A DNA stretch of 46,449 bases, taken from Pseudomonadota bacterium (GTDB lineage: Bacteria; Pseudomonadota; Gammaproteobacteria; Burkholderiales; SG8-39). The translations under genes and the position numbers were made by a program. Shown here piece by piece: positions 29,270 through 38,196 of the stretch (position 1 is its first letter; every line of letters begins with the position of its first letter). The notes under the pieces are model-generated. The model made no database searches, was not told where the DNA came from, and saw only the letters and a list, made by a program, of their open reading frames with translations. Location: positions 1-46,449 of the forward strand of contig JAPLRD010000044.1 in assembly GCA_026399375.1 (NCBI GenBank), read 5' to 3'.

Positions 29270-29590
29270 CTAGCCCCAGGCTTGGGTCAGCAATTCGTCC
29301 AGGGCGTCCATGATCCGATTGGCTTCGTGGCCCAGCGACTCCACGAACTCACCCAGCTCCTCGTTGGGAACCGAGACGATTTCCAGCGGATGCAGCACGA
29401 CCGGTACATTCTTGATGTTGAACGCCGGATTGAAACGCGGGTTGGCAATTTTTCCGAGCGTAGACTTTCGCACCAGGGGGACCACCACGCGCCGCCGGTA
29501 GCCGTCGTACAAGGACGACTGGACGAGCACGACATAGGGAATGGCATCCCGGTGCTTTCCGGTATTGCGGTGGACGTCGAATTGAGCCAT
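29270..29590 (-). CDS. ccdB: CcdB-family toxin
   Basis: MAQFDVHRNTGKHRDAIPYVVLVQSSLYDGYRRRVVVPLV...NPRFNPAFNIKNVPVVLHPLEIVSVPNEELGE. Confidence 0.85.
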   Translation of the reverse strand: MAQFDVHRNTGKHRDAIPYVVLVQSSLYDGYRRRVVVPLVRKSTLGKIANPRFNPAFNIKNVPVVLHPLEIVSVPNEELGEFVESLGHEANRIMDALDELLTQAWG

Positions 29591-29599
29591 GGCCGGGGA

Positions 29600-29851
29600 T
29601 CAAAGGGGCGAATACTCGTCGGCGAAGGAACCGTGCTTGGCGTTGAAGTCATTCCATGTGGCCATTGTCACTTCGATGGTTTTCGCCTTGGCGATGCGCT
29701 GCTGGCGTTCGTGCTCGACGTAGCCGGCCAGGAGCGACTCGACCACCCCGGAGAGGTTGTTCGTCAAACCGCGCGCCTGAACGACCAGGTCCTCGTTCAA
29801 AGTCAGATTCACCGGGCGTTTCCGGGCGTCCAGATTGTATTTGGCTTTCAT
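29600..29851 (-). CDS. ccdA: CcdA-family antitoxin
   Basis: KRPVNLTLNEDLVVQARGLTNNLSGVVESLLAGYVEHERQQRIAKA...FNAKHGSFADEYSPL; directly upstream of ccdB; RBS GGAGG. Confidence 0.85.
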   Translation of the reverse strand: MKAKYNLDARKRPVNLTLNEDLVVQARGLTNNLSGVVESLLAGYVEHERQQRIAKAKTIEVTMATWNDFNAKHGSFADEYSPL

Positions 29852-29863
29852 TCGGCGCCTCCA

Positions 29864-29882
29864 ATGCGCATTATATGCGCAT
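29864..29882. promoter_or_regulatory. ccdAB operator/promoter palindrome
   Basis: ATGCGCAT-TAT-ATGCGCAT; minus-strand TATAAT (29870-29875) sits at its centre, upstream of the ccdA RBS. Confidence 0.6.
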
Positions 29883-29925
29883 GGTAAGGTGATTTCGGCA
29901 AGATGTCCAAAATGGCGGCTTGCCC

Positions 29926-31149
29926 CTAGCGACCTGCCTTCCCAAGAATTCTTCTCGCTTCCTGATGCCCTCGATCCGCGGCCCGCTGGTAATAGCTGAA
30001 CGCCGCGTTGACGTCGCGCTCGACGCCGCGCGCTTCCTCGTACATGAGGCCGACGTTGAACAGGGCAGTGGGCTCGTCCAGTTCGGCCGCTTTGCGATAC
30101 CAGGCAAAAGCCTGCTTGGCGTCGCGCGCCGCGCCCAGGCCTTGCTCGTACAGATAACCGACGTTGTTCATCGCGGTGGCGTTGCCTTGCTCGGCGGACT
30201 TCTGATACCAGTCGAGCGCGGCCCGATAGTCTTGCGCAACGCTCACACCCTGCTGGTACAGCCAGCCGAGGAATAGTTGTCCGTTCGGGTCGCCGCCTGC
30301 GGCGGCTTTTTCATAGTGTCGGCGCGCCGTGTCGGGATTGCGCGCTACGCCGTAGCCTTGTTGGTACAGCTGACCGAGCAGCGCGTCGGCGCCGGCATCG
30401 CCTTGCTGCGCCGCCTTTTCGTACCAGTCCTTGGCCTGTGCGTAGTCGCGCGTGACGCCTTGGCCGGTCTGATAATGCCAGCCGATGGCGCGCATCGCGG
30501 CTGCATAGCCGTGCCCCGCCGCTCTGCGGTATAGCTCGAGGGCCCGCGCTGGTTCGCGCGAGGTCCCGGAACCTTCGGCGTAGGTGTAGCCCAGGTTGTA
30601 GAGCGCCGCGGGGAATTCCTTCGCTGCGGCGCGCTCGAACCACTCCCTCGCGAGCACCGCGCTCTTTCCGCTGCCATAGCCTTTGAGGTAGAGCCAGCCC
30701 AGATTGCTGGCCGCTGCGGCATCGCCTTGTTCCGCCGCCTGCTTGTACCAGAGGCGGGCCTGAGCGTAATCCCTGGGCACGCCCAGGCCTTCCTGGTGCA
30801 GGTGGCCAATCAGGTTCATTGCCTGGGTTTGATTCCTTTTGGCCGCTTTGCGAAACCACTCCATCGCGAGCGCGAAATCGCGCTGCACGACCTGTCCCTC
30901 GTAATAAAGCGAGCCGACGCGCACCTGCGCATCGGCGTCGCCTGCGCGCGCGAGGTCGAGCAGTTTGACGATCGCGGCGGGCTCGGCCTTGGCGGCGCTC
31001 TTGGCGAGGGCGTCGATTTCTTCGGGTGACGAGGCGAAGGCGGTTCCGCAGGCAAGGGTAGTGAGCAGCGTCAGTACGGCAATAAAATCGCGAGCGAGCT
31101 CGCTCCTACGCCGTGGGCGCGGAGGTTCGCATATGGTGAAGCCCGTCAT
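29926..31149 (-). CDS. Sel1-repeat protein with N-terminal signal-like segment
   Basis: About nine tandem repeats of the form A-x-YNLGYxYxxGxGVxRDYxxAxxWYxKAAxQG; FIAVLTLLTTLACGTAFA hydrophobic segment. Start 31149 (or 31167). Confidence 0.85.
   Translation of the reverse strand: MTGFTICEPPRPRRRSELARDFIAVLTLLTTLACGTAFASSPEEIDALAKSAAKAEPAAIVKLLDLARAGDADAQVRVGSLYYEGQVVQRDFALAMEWFRKAAKRNQTQAMNLIGHLHQEGLGVPRDYAQARLWYKQAAEQGDAAAASNLGWLYLKGYGSGKSAVLAREWFERAAAKEFPAALYNLGYTYAEGSGTSREPARALELYRRAAGHGYAAAMRAIGWHYQTGQGVTRDYAQAKDWYEKAAQQGDAGADALLGQLYQQGYGVARNPDTARRHYEKAAAGGDPNGQLFLGWLYQQGVSVAQDYRAALDWYQKSAEQGNATAMNNVGYLYEQGLGAARDAKQAFAWYRKAAELDEPTALFNVGLMYEEARGVERDVNAAFSYYQRAADRGHQEARRILGKAGR
31088..31109. 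repeat. REP-like palindromic sequence, copy 2, inside the Sel1-repeat CDS
   Basis: TCGCGAGCGAGCTCGCTCCTAC identical to 29087-29108; encodes RRSELARD on the minus strand. Confidence 0.7.
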
Positions 31150-31150
31150 T

Positions 31151-32254
31151 TCAATTCGGCGGAACACGCGGTTTCTTTCCGGCCTGGCCGTCCTTGACAG
31201 GCTTCTCGCGCTTTGGCGGCTCCCGGTAATTTTCCAGATTGATCCGGAACGACTCCATCTTCTCGACCGGGAGCACGATTTGCGAGCGGGAGCTCTTGGA
31301 GATCAGGTTCAGGTTGTTCCCAGGGTTGAGCGCGAGGAACTCTTCCAGCGCCACGTCCGCGAGCTTGGCCGCAATGTCTACGTCGATATAGCGGTCGCTG
31401 GCGATGGTGGCGAAATAGGGCTTGTTTGGCACCGGTTCGATTTCGATCTTGAAAGCGCCGGGATCGGCGATGATGTTCTTCAGCGCCTGCAGCTTGGGAA
31501 TGTAATTTCGCGTTTCCTGCGGCATGGAGAGCGTCTTGTATTCCGTAGGCAATCCTTTGGCCTTGTTGCGCGCGATGGCTTTTCCCACCGAACCCTCGCC
31601 CCAGTTGTAAGCGGCGAGTGCGAGCTGCCAGTCGCCGAAGCGTTCGTGCAGGGACTGCAGGTAGTCCAGCGCCGCCGCGGTCGAGGCGATGACGTCGCGA
31701 CGGCCGTCGCGCAGCAGTCCTTGCTCCAGCTTGTATTCCTTCCCGGTCGAGGGAATGAACTGCCACAGGCCGGACGCTTTCGCTGAAGACAGCGCCATCG
31801 GGTTGTAACCGCTTTCAACCATGGGCAGGAACACGATTTCGGTCGGCATGCCGCGCTTTTCGAGCTCTTCCACCACGTGGAACACGTAGCGTCGGCTGCG
31901 CTCGAGCAGGACTTTCAGCAATTGCGGGCGATTGACATACCAGGTCTGCCAGTTCGATACCAAGGCGCCTTCGAGGGCAGGCAGGGCGAAACCGGCACGG
32001 ACGCGATCCCATACGTCGTGCTGTGGCCTGTCCGGGGTCGGATTGCTCACGCCTATGGCAGGCATCGCCATCGGCGCCGGCGGCGGCAGATATTCGTCGA
32101 GCGAGCGCGGCAGTTTCGGGTTCGCAGCGGCTTTCGAGATGGGATATGAAAATTGATCGGCGCGGTAGGCGAGGTCGAGCGGGCCGCCGTAGACGCTGCT
32201 CGCCAGGAGCAGGGTTGCCGCGGTCGCGGCATTAGCAAGTACCCGGATTCGCAT
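31151..32254 (-). CDS. Membrane-bound lytic transglycosylase (MltD-like, SLT domain)
   Basis: EIVFLPMVESGYNPMALSSAKASGLWQFIPSTGKEYKL; ALAAYNWGEGSVGKAI; degenerate LysM-like C-terminal region. Start MRIRVLANAATAATLLLASSVYG at 32254. Confidence 0.87.
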   Translation of the reverse strand: MRIRVLANAATAATLLLASSVYGGPLDLAYRADQFSYPISKAAANPKLPRSLDEYLPPPAPMAMPAIGVSNPTPDRPQHDVWDRVRAGFALPALEGALVSNWQTWYVNRPQLLKVLLERSRRYVFHVVEELEKRGMPTEIVFLPMVESGYNPMALSSAKASGLWQFIPSTGKEYKLEQGLLRDGRRDVIASTAAALDYLQSLHERFGDWQLALAAYNWGEGSVGKAIARNKAKGLPTEYKTLSMPQETRNYIPKLQALKNIIADPGAFKIEIEPVPNKPYFATIASDRYIDVDIAAKLADVALEEFLALNPGNNLNLISKSSRSQIVLPVEKMESFRINLENYREPPKREKPVKDGQAGKKPRVPPN

Positions 32255-32278
32255 ATCGACGACTGGTGATCGATCCAT

Positions 32279-32368
32279 GTCATCCTGAACGCAGCGAAGG
32301 GTCTGCTTTTTCGATGCATCGACCGCCCGGAAAAGCAGATTCTTCGTCGCTGCGCTCCTCAGAATGAC
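32279..32368. repeat. Long imperfect palindromic intergenic element, copy A
   Basis: GTCATCCTGAACGCAGCGAAGGGTCTGCTTTT ... AAAAGCAGATTCTTCGTCGCTGCGCTCCTCAGAATGAC arms. Confidence 0.7.
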
Positions 32369-32425
32369 ATTGATGCTGCTTGTGCTGATCTGAACCGCGG
32401 TGTCAGGTCCAACAGCGCTCCGGCG

Positions 32426-33046
32426 TTAGAAGAAGCTTTCACCCACGGTAACGATGTCGCCAGGTTGCACCGGTGCATTGAGGTCCACCCTGATCGGGGT
32501 GTTGGTGGCGTCCCCGTCGCGCACGATGAAAATCTTGCTCATGGAGGCGCGTTCCTTGAAACCGCCGGCGATGGATACGGCCTTGCGTATCGTCAGTCCT
32601 GGCTGGTAGGGAAAGCTGCCGTTGTTGCTGACCTGCCCGTTGATGAAGTAGGGTCGGTATTCGTCTATGGTCACGGAAACCCGCGGGTTGACGAGGTAGC
32701 TGCCACGCAAGCCGTCGGTGAGCAGTTTTTCCAGTTCGCCCACGGTTTTGCCACGCACCTGTATTTCGCCCAGCACCGGATAGGAGACGGTGCCGGCGTC
32801 GGTGAGGCGTATTTTTTCGCGCTTCAGATCGTCTTCGCCGAAGACCGTGATGCTGATCACGTCGCCCGTCGACAGTAAATACTTGGAGAGCGTGTCGGTC
32901 CTTGCGCCCGTATCGGCCTTGGGAGTCGCATCGCTCTTGGCTGCCGCGTTGCCCTTCGGTGCCGTGTCTGCACCCGACTGGGCCCACGAACCGGCGCAAG
33001 CCAGACAAAAGCAGATGAAGGCGATGAGGCGTTTAGGATGAAACAT
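32426..33046 (-). CDS. Polysaccharide export protein (Wza/EpsE-like, Poly_export + SLBB)
   Basis: YLLSTGDVISITVFGEDDLKREKIRLTDAGTVSYPVLGEIQVRGKTVGELEKLLTDGLRGSYLVNPRVSVTIDEYRPYFINGQVSNNGSFPYQPGLTIRKAVSIAGGF. Confidence 0.9.
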   Translation of the reverse strand: MFHPKRLIAFICFCLACAGSWAQSGADTAPKGNAAAKSDATPKADTGARTDTLSKYLLSTGDVISITVFGEDDLKREKIRLTDAGTVSYPVLGEIQVRGKTVGELEKLLTDGLRGSYLVNPRVSVTIDEYRPYFINGQVSNNGSFPYQPGLTIRKAVSIAGGFKERASMSKIFIVRDGDATNTPIRVDLNAPVQPGDIVTVGESFF

Positions 33047-33105
33047 AGGACACTTTACTCCGCACGGGCGGGCCGGCATGGGGTTTCGCCGGTCCGGAGA
33101 TTTTA

Positions 33106-34392
33106 TCAGAGGGTCGCATAGACGAACAGCATGAAGACGTTGCTCTTGTAATTGAAATTGTTGTCGTCGGAATCGCGCGCGGTGTGGGTGTAGTCGGCAC
33201 CGAAATTCAGCCAGCGTCGCATCTTGTAAGTCGCCTTGGCTCCGAATTTCTGCGTATTGTCGGTCCGCGCGACGCCCTGGTATTTGTCTGTCGAATAGGA
33301 AGCCAGGGCTTCGGACGTCAGACGGCTCGACCAGTCGTGGGTCCAGCGCGCCGTGGTGGAGGTCCGGTCGATGAAATTGCCGATGCCGCCGGTGGTTTCA
33401 GCCGGCGCGCGGTTGAGCATCAGGTTCACGTGCGAGTAGGTGAGGGGGCTCCAGCGTACATCCCCGGTCCAGCTGACGGCGGTGGAATCGCCGCGCGTGG
33501 CGTCCTCGAAATTCTTCTTTACAACGCCGAATTTGAATGTACCCGAGGTTTTTGCCGTTGCCTCCCAGGCCGCGCCCACTTGGAATAGATTTTCCACGCT
33601 GCCGAAAGTCGAACTCGGCAGCGAGTAGCCGATCACGCTGTGCTTGCCCTGGAAAATGAGCGAGGTCTTGGGGCCGACGCGCCAGTAGAACGTGGCGCCG
33701 AGGTCGTCCGCGCCGCGATCGTTGGCTGCGGTGGTCGCACGGTTGTTGAGGTAGTTGCGCTGCATTTTGCCGAGCTCGAAGTCGATCCGGCCCTGTGCCC
33801 CCTGGGCGCCGTAGGAAACGATGGCCTGCCCGTAAGTTTGGCGATAGTGGTCGGGCGTGTCCGAAAGCGGATTGTTGGTCGAACCGCGCGGATCTACGCC
33901 GTCGAGATGATCGAGTTTCAACGCGGCGCGCAGGCGTGTCCCCAGGTTGAAATCGGCGAGGGCGTTGGCGTTGTAGTTGGTGTAATTTTCCGACGTGTGT
34001 TTCTGATACTGGCCTATGGTCGGGCTCAGGCGCAGGCTGAAGGTGTTTCCGGACTGCCTCGTCTCCAGTCGCACCGCCGGGGTGAGCACCAGTATCTGGT
34101 CGCTGGTGGTGTTGCGCGGCGTGCTGTAGATGTTGTCGTTGTTCTGGATGTCGAGCTTCAGCGAGGGATAGACCGTGACTATCGTGTCCATCAGCCGCAG
34201 CGTAATGCCGCCGGTCTGGGACGCGACGCTTTGCGAGGCCGCCTGGCCGCTGGGAGAGTACTGAATCGCCGGCTCCGGCATCCCGGCGGACGAAGGCGGA
34301 CCCGGTTGCTGCGCGTACGCGGTCGCCGTCAGCGCCGCCATGCCGGCCGAGGCGAGCAGTGGCAGCGAAGTCATGTGCCTGCGTTTGCGCAT
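33106..34392 (-). CDS. EpsL-like outer-membrane beta-barrel protein of exopolysaccharide systems
   Basis: Signal peptide MTSLPLLASAGMAALTATAYAQ; alternating aromatic/polar beta-barrel pattern; position next to the EpsE-like gene. Confidence 0.65.
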   Translation of the reverse strand: MRKRRHMTSLPLLASAGMAALTATAYAQQPGPPSSAGMPEPAIQYSPSGQAASQSVASQTGGITLRLMDTIVTVYPSLKLDIQNNDNIYSTPRNTTSDQILVLTPAVRLETRQSGNTFSLRLSPTIGQYQKHTSENYTNYNANALADFNLGTRLRAALKLDHLDGVDPRGSTNNPLSDTPDHYRQTYGQAIVSYGAQGAQGRIDFELGKMQRNYLNNRATTAANDRGADDLGATFYWRVGPKTSLIFQGKHSVIGYSLPSSTFGSVENLFQVGAAWEATAKTSGTFKFGVVKKNFEDATRGDSTAVSWTGDVRWSPLTYSHVNLMLNRAPAETTGGIGNFIDRTSTTARWTHDWSSRLTSEALASYSTDKYQGVARTDNTQKFGAKATYKMRRWLNFGADYTHTARDSDDNNFNYKSNVFMLFVYATL

Positions 34393-34512
34393 TGCCCTCA
34401 GATCTTGCCTTATTCTTAAACCTGCAATTTTAGGCTGCCGCCGGAACGCTACGTTCGGGGCGTGGAGCAAACAATTGTCAAATGTTGTGAATTCCAGAGG
34501 CGAGGTACGGCC

Positions 34513-35571
34513 TCAGGTAGAAAGCCGGTTCGACGCCACGCGCCGCAATCCATACTGCACCAGGACAATGTAGAGCGCAAATACGGCCATCGCGGTATAG
34601 AACATGACGTGCTCTTTCACGTTCAGCGCCCAGCCGGCGACCCCGGCGGCGGCGAGCACAAACGCGATCAGATGAATCAGCGCGACCGCGCCGCCGACCG
34701 GCACGCCCAGATCGATCAGGATATGGTGCAAATGCGTGCGATCGGCGCGAAACGGATTGTGCCCCTTGAGGAGTCGCCTGGTCATGCAGACGATGGTGTC
34801 GCTGATGGGTATTGCCACCAGCCAGATCGCGGTGACGGGCGCGAACAACTGCGGGCGCGAATGGGCGGCGTCTACCGTGAGCCACGCCAGCACGAATCCC
34901 AGCGACAGGCTGCCGGCATCGCCCAGGAATATCGCCGCCCTGCGGCGCCAGGGGGTGCGCAGGTTGAACGCGAGAAACGCAGCGATGCAACCCAGCAGGC
35001 CGAACGCCAACCCCACTTGCGCGCTATTGCCGGAAGCGACGCAGATCACAGCGATCCAGAACACCGCGATGAATACCAGACCGGCACCCAGCCCGTCGGC
35101 GCCGTCGCAGAGGTTGATCGCATTGACTACTCCGATCACGCCGAACATGGTGAGCGCCAGGGAGAAGCGGCCCAGCGTCAAGGGTTTGTCGCTCACCAGA
35201 TTGCCCAACGTTTCCAGGCTCAGCCCTCCCCAGTAGCACATCAGCAGCGCTGCCGCGATCTGCGCCGCGAATTTGACGTAGGGATTGAGTTCGAACAGAT
35301 CGTCCAGCGCGCCGGTGATCAGAATCATGAACAGCCCGATCCAGAACGCCGGGTGTATCTGGTTCGCGAACTGCGTGATCAGCGCAGCGAGCGACAATCC
35401 GGCCACGATCGCCAATCCGCCCACCAGCGGCGTATGGCCTTCGTGATCCTTGCGTTCGCCGCCGGGGATGTCGAGCAGTCCGAAGGTTTGCGCCAGCGGT
35501 GTAAGAAGACGAATGAATCCCAGCGTCAATACGAAGCACAGCAGCGCGGCGAGGGGCGCGGGCAGATTCAC
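34513..35571 (-). CDS. Undecaprenyl-phosphate glycosyl-1-phosphate transferase (WecA/MraY family)
   Basis: [45 protein letters not shown] start at 35571 giving a 4-bp overlap with plsY. Confidence 0.9.
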   Translation of the reverse strand: MNLPAPLAALLCFVLTLGFIRLLTPLAQTFGLLDIPGGERKDHEGHTPLVGGLAIVAGLSLAALITQFANQIHPAFWIGLFMILITGALDDLFELNPYVKFAAQIAAALLMCYWGGLSLETLGNLVSDKPLTLGRFSLALTMFGVIGVVNAINLCDGADGLGAGLVFIAVFWIAVICVASGNSAQVGLAFGLLGCIAAFLAFNLRTPWRRRAAIFLGDAGSLSLGFVLAWLTVDAAHSRPQLFAPVTAIWLVAIPISDTIVCMTRRLLKGHNPFRADRTHLHHILIDLGVPVGGAVALIHLIAFVLAAAGVAGWALNVKEHVMFYTAMAVFALYIVLVQYGLRRVASNRLST

Positions 35572-36185
35572 GCCGGGTCCCGCTTCTTCGCGCCGATGCG
35601 GCTTTCGTTGCCGGCCATCAGGCGTCCGATGTTTTCCCTGTGCCTGTAGACCAGGAGCGCTGCGACGGCCGCGACGCCGGGAAGCAGCGGGCTTGCGGTG
35701 CCGAACAGCCACGCGGTGTAGAACGCGGCGAACAGCGCGGCGATGATGGAGGCGAGCGAAACCATGCGGAAAATCGACACGATGACCAGCCAGCTCGCCA
35801 GCGTCGCCAGTCCGAGCCAGATGTCGATGGCGCAGAGGATGCCGAGCGCGGTCGCCACGCCCTTGCCCCCCTTGAAGCGAAAAAACACCGGGTATAGATG
35901 GCCGAGGAACACTGCGAGCGCGACGAGCGCAATGCCCGTCATGTCCACGCCGTAGTCCGCGGCGAAATAACGCGCCAGGAGCACGGCGACCACGCCCTTG
36001 CCGCAGTCCCCGAGCAGTGTCAGTGCCGCCGCTGATTTCTTGCCCGTGCGCAGCACGTTGGTCGCGCCCGGATTGCCCGAGCCGTAGCTGTGCGGGTCGG
36101 GCAGCGCGAACGCTTTGCTCACGATTACGGCGAAAGACAGCGAGCCGATGAGATATGCCGCGATTGCGAAGACCAGGGTCGCCAT
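35568..36185 (-). CDS. plsY: Glycerol-3-phosphate acyltransferase PlsY
   Basis: [56 protein letters not shown]. Confidence 0.93.
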   Translation of the reverse strand: MATLVFAIAAYLIGSLSFAVIVSKAFALPDPHSYGSGNPGATNVLRTGKKSAAALTLLGDCGKGVVAVLLARYFAADYGVDMTGIALVALAVFLGHLYPVFFRFKGGKGVATALGILCAIDIWLGLATLASWLVIVSIFRMVSLASIIAALFAAFYTAWLFGTASPLLPGVAAVAALLVYRHRENIGRLMAGNESRIGAKKRDPA

Positions 36186-36273
36186 CTAATTGCTTTAGGG
36201 CCTGTTAGAATGTACCGCATATTTTACGCGTGAACAGCCTTTCGCCCTAGAGCCCGATTCCGACCTTGATCCA

Positions 36274-36624
36274 ATGGACATCATATTTCTTCGCGAAATC
36301 AGGCTGGACGCGCGCATCGGCATCTACAAGCGCGAGAAAGCGATTACCCAGACGGTGGAGCTCGACCTCGAGTTGGCGCTTCCGGACGATCGCGTGTTCA
36401 AGAGCGGCAAGGTCACCGACACCATTGATTACGCGGTGGTGATAGAGCGCATTCGCGCCACCCTGATCGAGCAGCACTACGGCCTGGTGGAAAATCTGGC
36501 CGAGCATGTGGCGCAGATCATCCTGAAGGAATTCCACTCACCCTGGGTGCGCGTCAGCATCGCCAAGATAGGCGCGCAACCGAACGCGCGCCGCGTCGGC
36601 GTGGTGATCGAGAGAAGCAAGTAA
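36274..36624 (+). CDS. folB: Dihydroneopterin aldolase
   Basis: MDIIFLREIRLDARIGIYKREKAITQTVELDLEL; DTIDYAVV; LVENLAEHVAQIIL. Confidence 0.9.
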   Translation: MDIIFLREIRLDARIGIYKREKAITQTVELDLELALPDDRVFKSGKVTDTIDYAVVIERIRATLIEQHYGLVENLAEHVAQIILKEFHSPWVRVSIAKIGAQPNARRVGVVIERSK

Positions 36625-36661
36625 GGCACCGCCGGGAGGCGAGGTTTTGCCAACCACCCCC

Positions 36662-36740
36662 TGTCATTCCGAGGCCTCTGAGAGGAATCTGCTTTTTTCC
36701 ATGCTTGAAGAGCAGATTCCTCGCGTTGCTCGGAATGACA
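36662..36740. repeat. Long palindromic intergenic element, copy B
   Basis: TGTCATTCCGAG ... GAGGAATCTGCTTTT ... GAGCAGATTCCTC ... CTCGGAATGACA; same family as 32279-32368. Confidence 0.75.
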
Positions 36741-36759
36741 GCTGCGGGGGGCAAGTCTT

Positions 36760-37245
36760 TCAGTCCGCCAGCGCCGCCTCGACGGTCTTGGCGTCCAGCA
36801 GTCGTACGAGTTCAGCAGGATCCATCCCGACCAGATAGCCGCGCCGGCCGCCGTTGATGTAGATCTTCTGCAGCTCGAGCACGCCCTTTTCAGCGTAGAC
36901 GGGCATTTTCTTTCGCGTGCCGAAGGGCGAGGTGCCGCCGACCAGATACCCGGAATGGCGGTTGGCGGTTGCTGGCGTGCAGGGTTCCGCCTTCTTGACG
37001 CCGATCTGCCGCGCCAGGTTCTTGGTCGAAACTTTGCGATCGCCGTGCATCAGGACGAGGAAGGGTCGCTTCGTCTCGTCCTCCATGACCAGGGTCTTGA
37101 CCACCTCGTGTTCGGGCACGCCGAGCTCCCGCGCGGATACCGCCGTGCCGCCGTGTTCTTCGTAGGCATAAATGTGCTCGGTGTAGGCGACACCGTGCTT
37201 TTTCAGGAATGCGGTCGCGGGCGTTTCCGAAACGTGTTTGCTCAT
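36760..37245 (-). CDS. ybaK: Cys-tRNA(Pro) deacylase (YbaK/EbsC)
   Basis: TPATAFLKKHGVAYTEHIYAYEEHGGTAVSARELGVPEHEVVKTLVME; GGTSPFGTRKKMPVY. Confidence 0.9.
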   Translation of the reverse strand: MSKHVSETPATAFLKKHGVAYTEHIYAYEEHGGTAVSARELGVPEHEVVKTLVMEDETKRPFLVLMHGDRKVSTKNLARQIGVKKAEPCTPATANRHSGYLVGGTSPFGTRKKMPVYAEKGVLELQKIYINGGRRGYLVGMDPAELVRLLDAKTVEAALAD

Positions 37246-37269
37246 GATGATTTCGCCGGTAGGTGTGAT

Positions 37270-38178
37270 CTATCCTCGCGGATGGTGTTTCTGATGCAGC
37301 AATTTCAGGCGTTCGCGCGCGACATGGGTGTAGATCTGCGTGGTCGAAATGTCGGCGTGGCCGAGCAGCATCTGCACCACGCGCAAGTCGGCGCCATGGT
37401 TCAGGAGATGGGTCGCGAAGGCGTGGCGCAGGGTGTGGGGCGACATGGACTTGCCTGGCACCGCCGTTTGAGCGTGCTTCTTGATCAGGTACCAGAACGC
37501 CTGGCGCGTCATCGCCGCTCCGCGCGTGGTGACGAAGGCCGCGTCCGACTGCGCCTGAGCGCGACCGAGCAGCGCAGGTCTTGCCTCCTTCAGATAGCGC
37601 GTGAGCCAGGCTGACGCCTCCTCGCCCATGGGCACCATGCGCTCCTTGCCGCCCTTGCCGAACACGCGCACCACGCCCATGTCCTGGTTGATTTCGATCA
37701 GCTTCAGCGCCACCAGTTCGGACACGCGCAGCCCGGTGGCGTAGAGCATCTCCAGCATGGCGCGGTCGCGCAGACCCAGATTTGTCTCCGTCTCCGGTGC
37801 GCCGAGCAGCGCTTCCACGTCGGCTTCGGTGAGCGTCTTGGGGAATCGCTGCGGCTTTTTCGGCGTGTCCAGCTTCAGCGTCGGATCGGCGGCGAGCCGG
37901 TTCTCGCGCACGGCGAACTGGAAAAAGCGCTTCAGGCTTGAATGTAACCTTGCCTGCGAACTCGCGCGCAGTCTGGCCTGGGTGTGGCGATGCGCGAAAT
38001 ATGCCGCGAGATCGGCCTCGTTCGTATCCAGCAGAGACCGTTTGTGCGCCTGCGCCAGCCAGTCGCCGAACAGCGTGAGGTCCCGCCGGTACGCTTCGAG
38101 CGTGTTCTTGGCCAGGCCGTCTTCCAGCCACAGATGGTCGCAGAATTCGTCCAGCAGGGCGGAATCGCTCTCTGTCAT
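37270..38178 (-). CDS. xerD: Site-specific tyrosine recombinase XerD
   Basis: LYATGLRVSELVALK; MSPHTLRHAFATHLLNHGADLRVVQMLLGHADISTTQIYTHV. Confidence 0.93.
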   Translation of the reverse strand: MTESDSALLDEFCDHLWLEDGLAKNTLEAYRRDLTLFGDWLAQAHKRSLLDTNEADLAAYFAHRHTQARLRASSQARLHSSLKRFFQFAVRENRLAADPTLKLDTPKKPQRFPKTLTEADVEALLGAPETETNLGLRDRAMLEMLYATGLRVSELVALKLIEINQDMGVVRVFGKGGKERMVPMGEEASAWLTRYLKEARPALLGRAQAQSDAAFVTTRGAAMTRQAFWYLIKKHAQTAVPGKSMSPHTLRHAFATHLLNHGADLRVVQMLLGHADISTTQIYTHVARERLKLLHQKHHPRG

Positions 38179-38196
38179 CGCGCTTCCGGAATGCGG

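Noticed and set aside
33106-34392. EpsL-like protein considered as a novel porin
   Set aside because: Position next to the EpsE-like gene and its beta-barrel pattern fit an exopolysaccharide-associated outer-membrane protein better.
34462-35649. 395-aa plus-strand ORF opposite the WecA-like gene
   Set aside because: Antisense shadow; Gln/Arg/His-rich with no known motif.
36554-36754. 66-aa minus-strand ORF (AAVIPSNARNLLFKHGKKQIPL)
   Set aside because: Translation of the palindromic intergenic element rather than a gene; peptides of this type recur wherever such repeats are translated.
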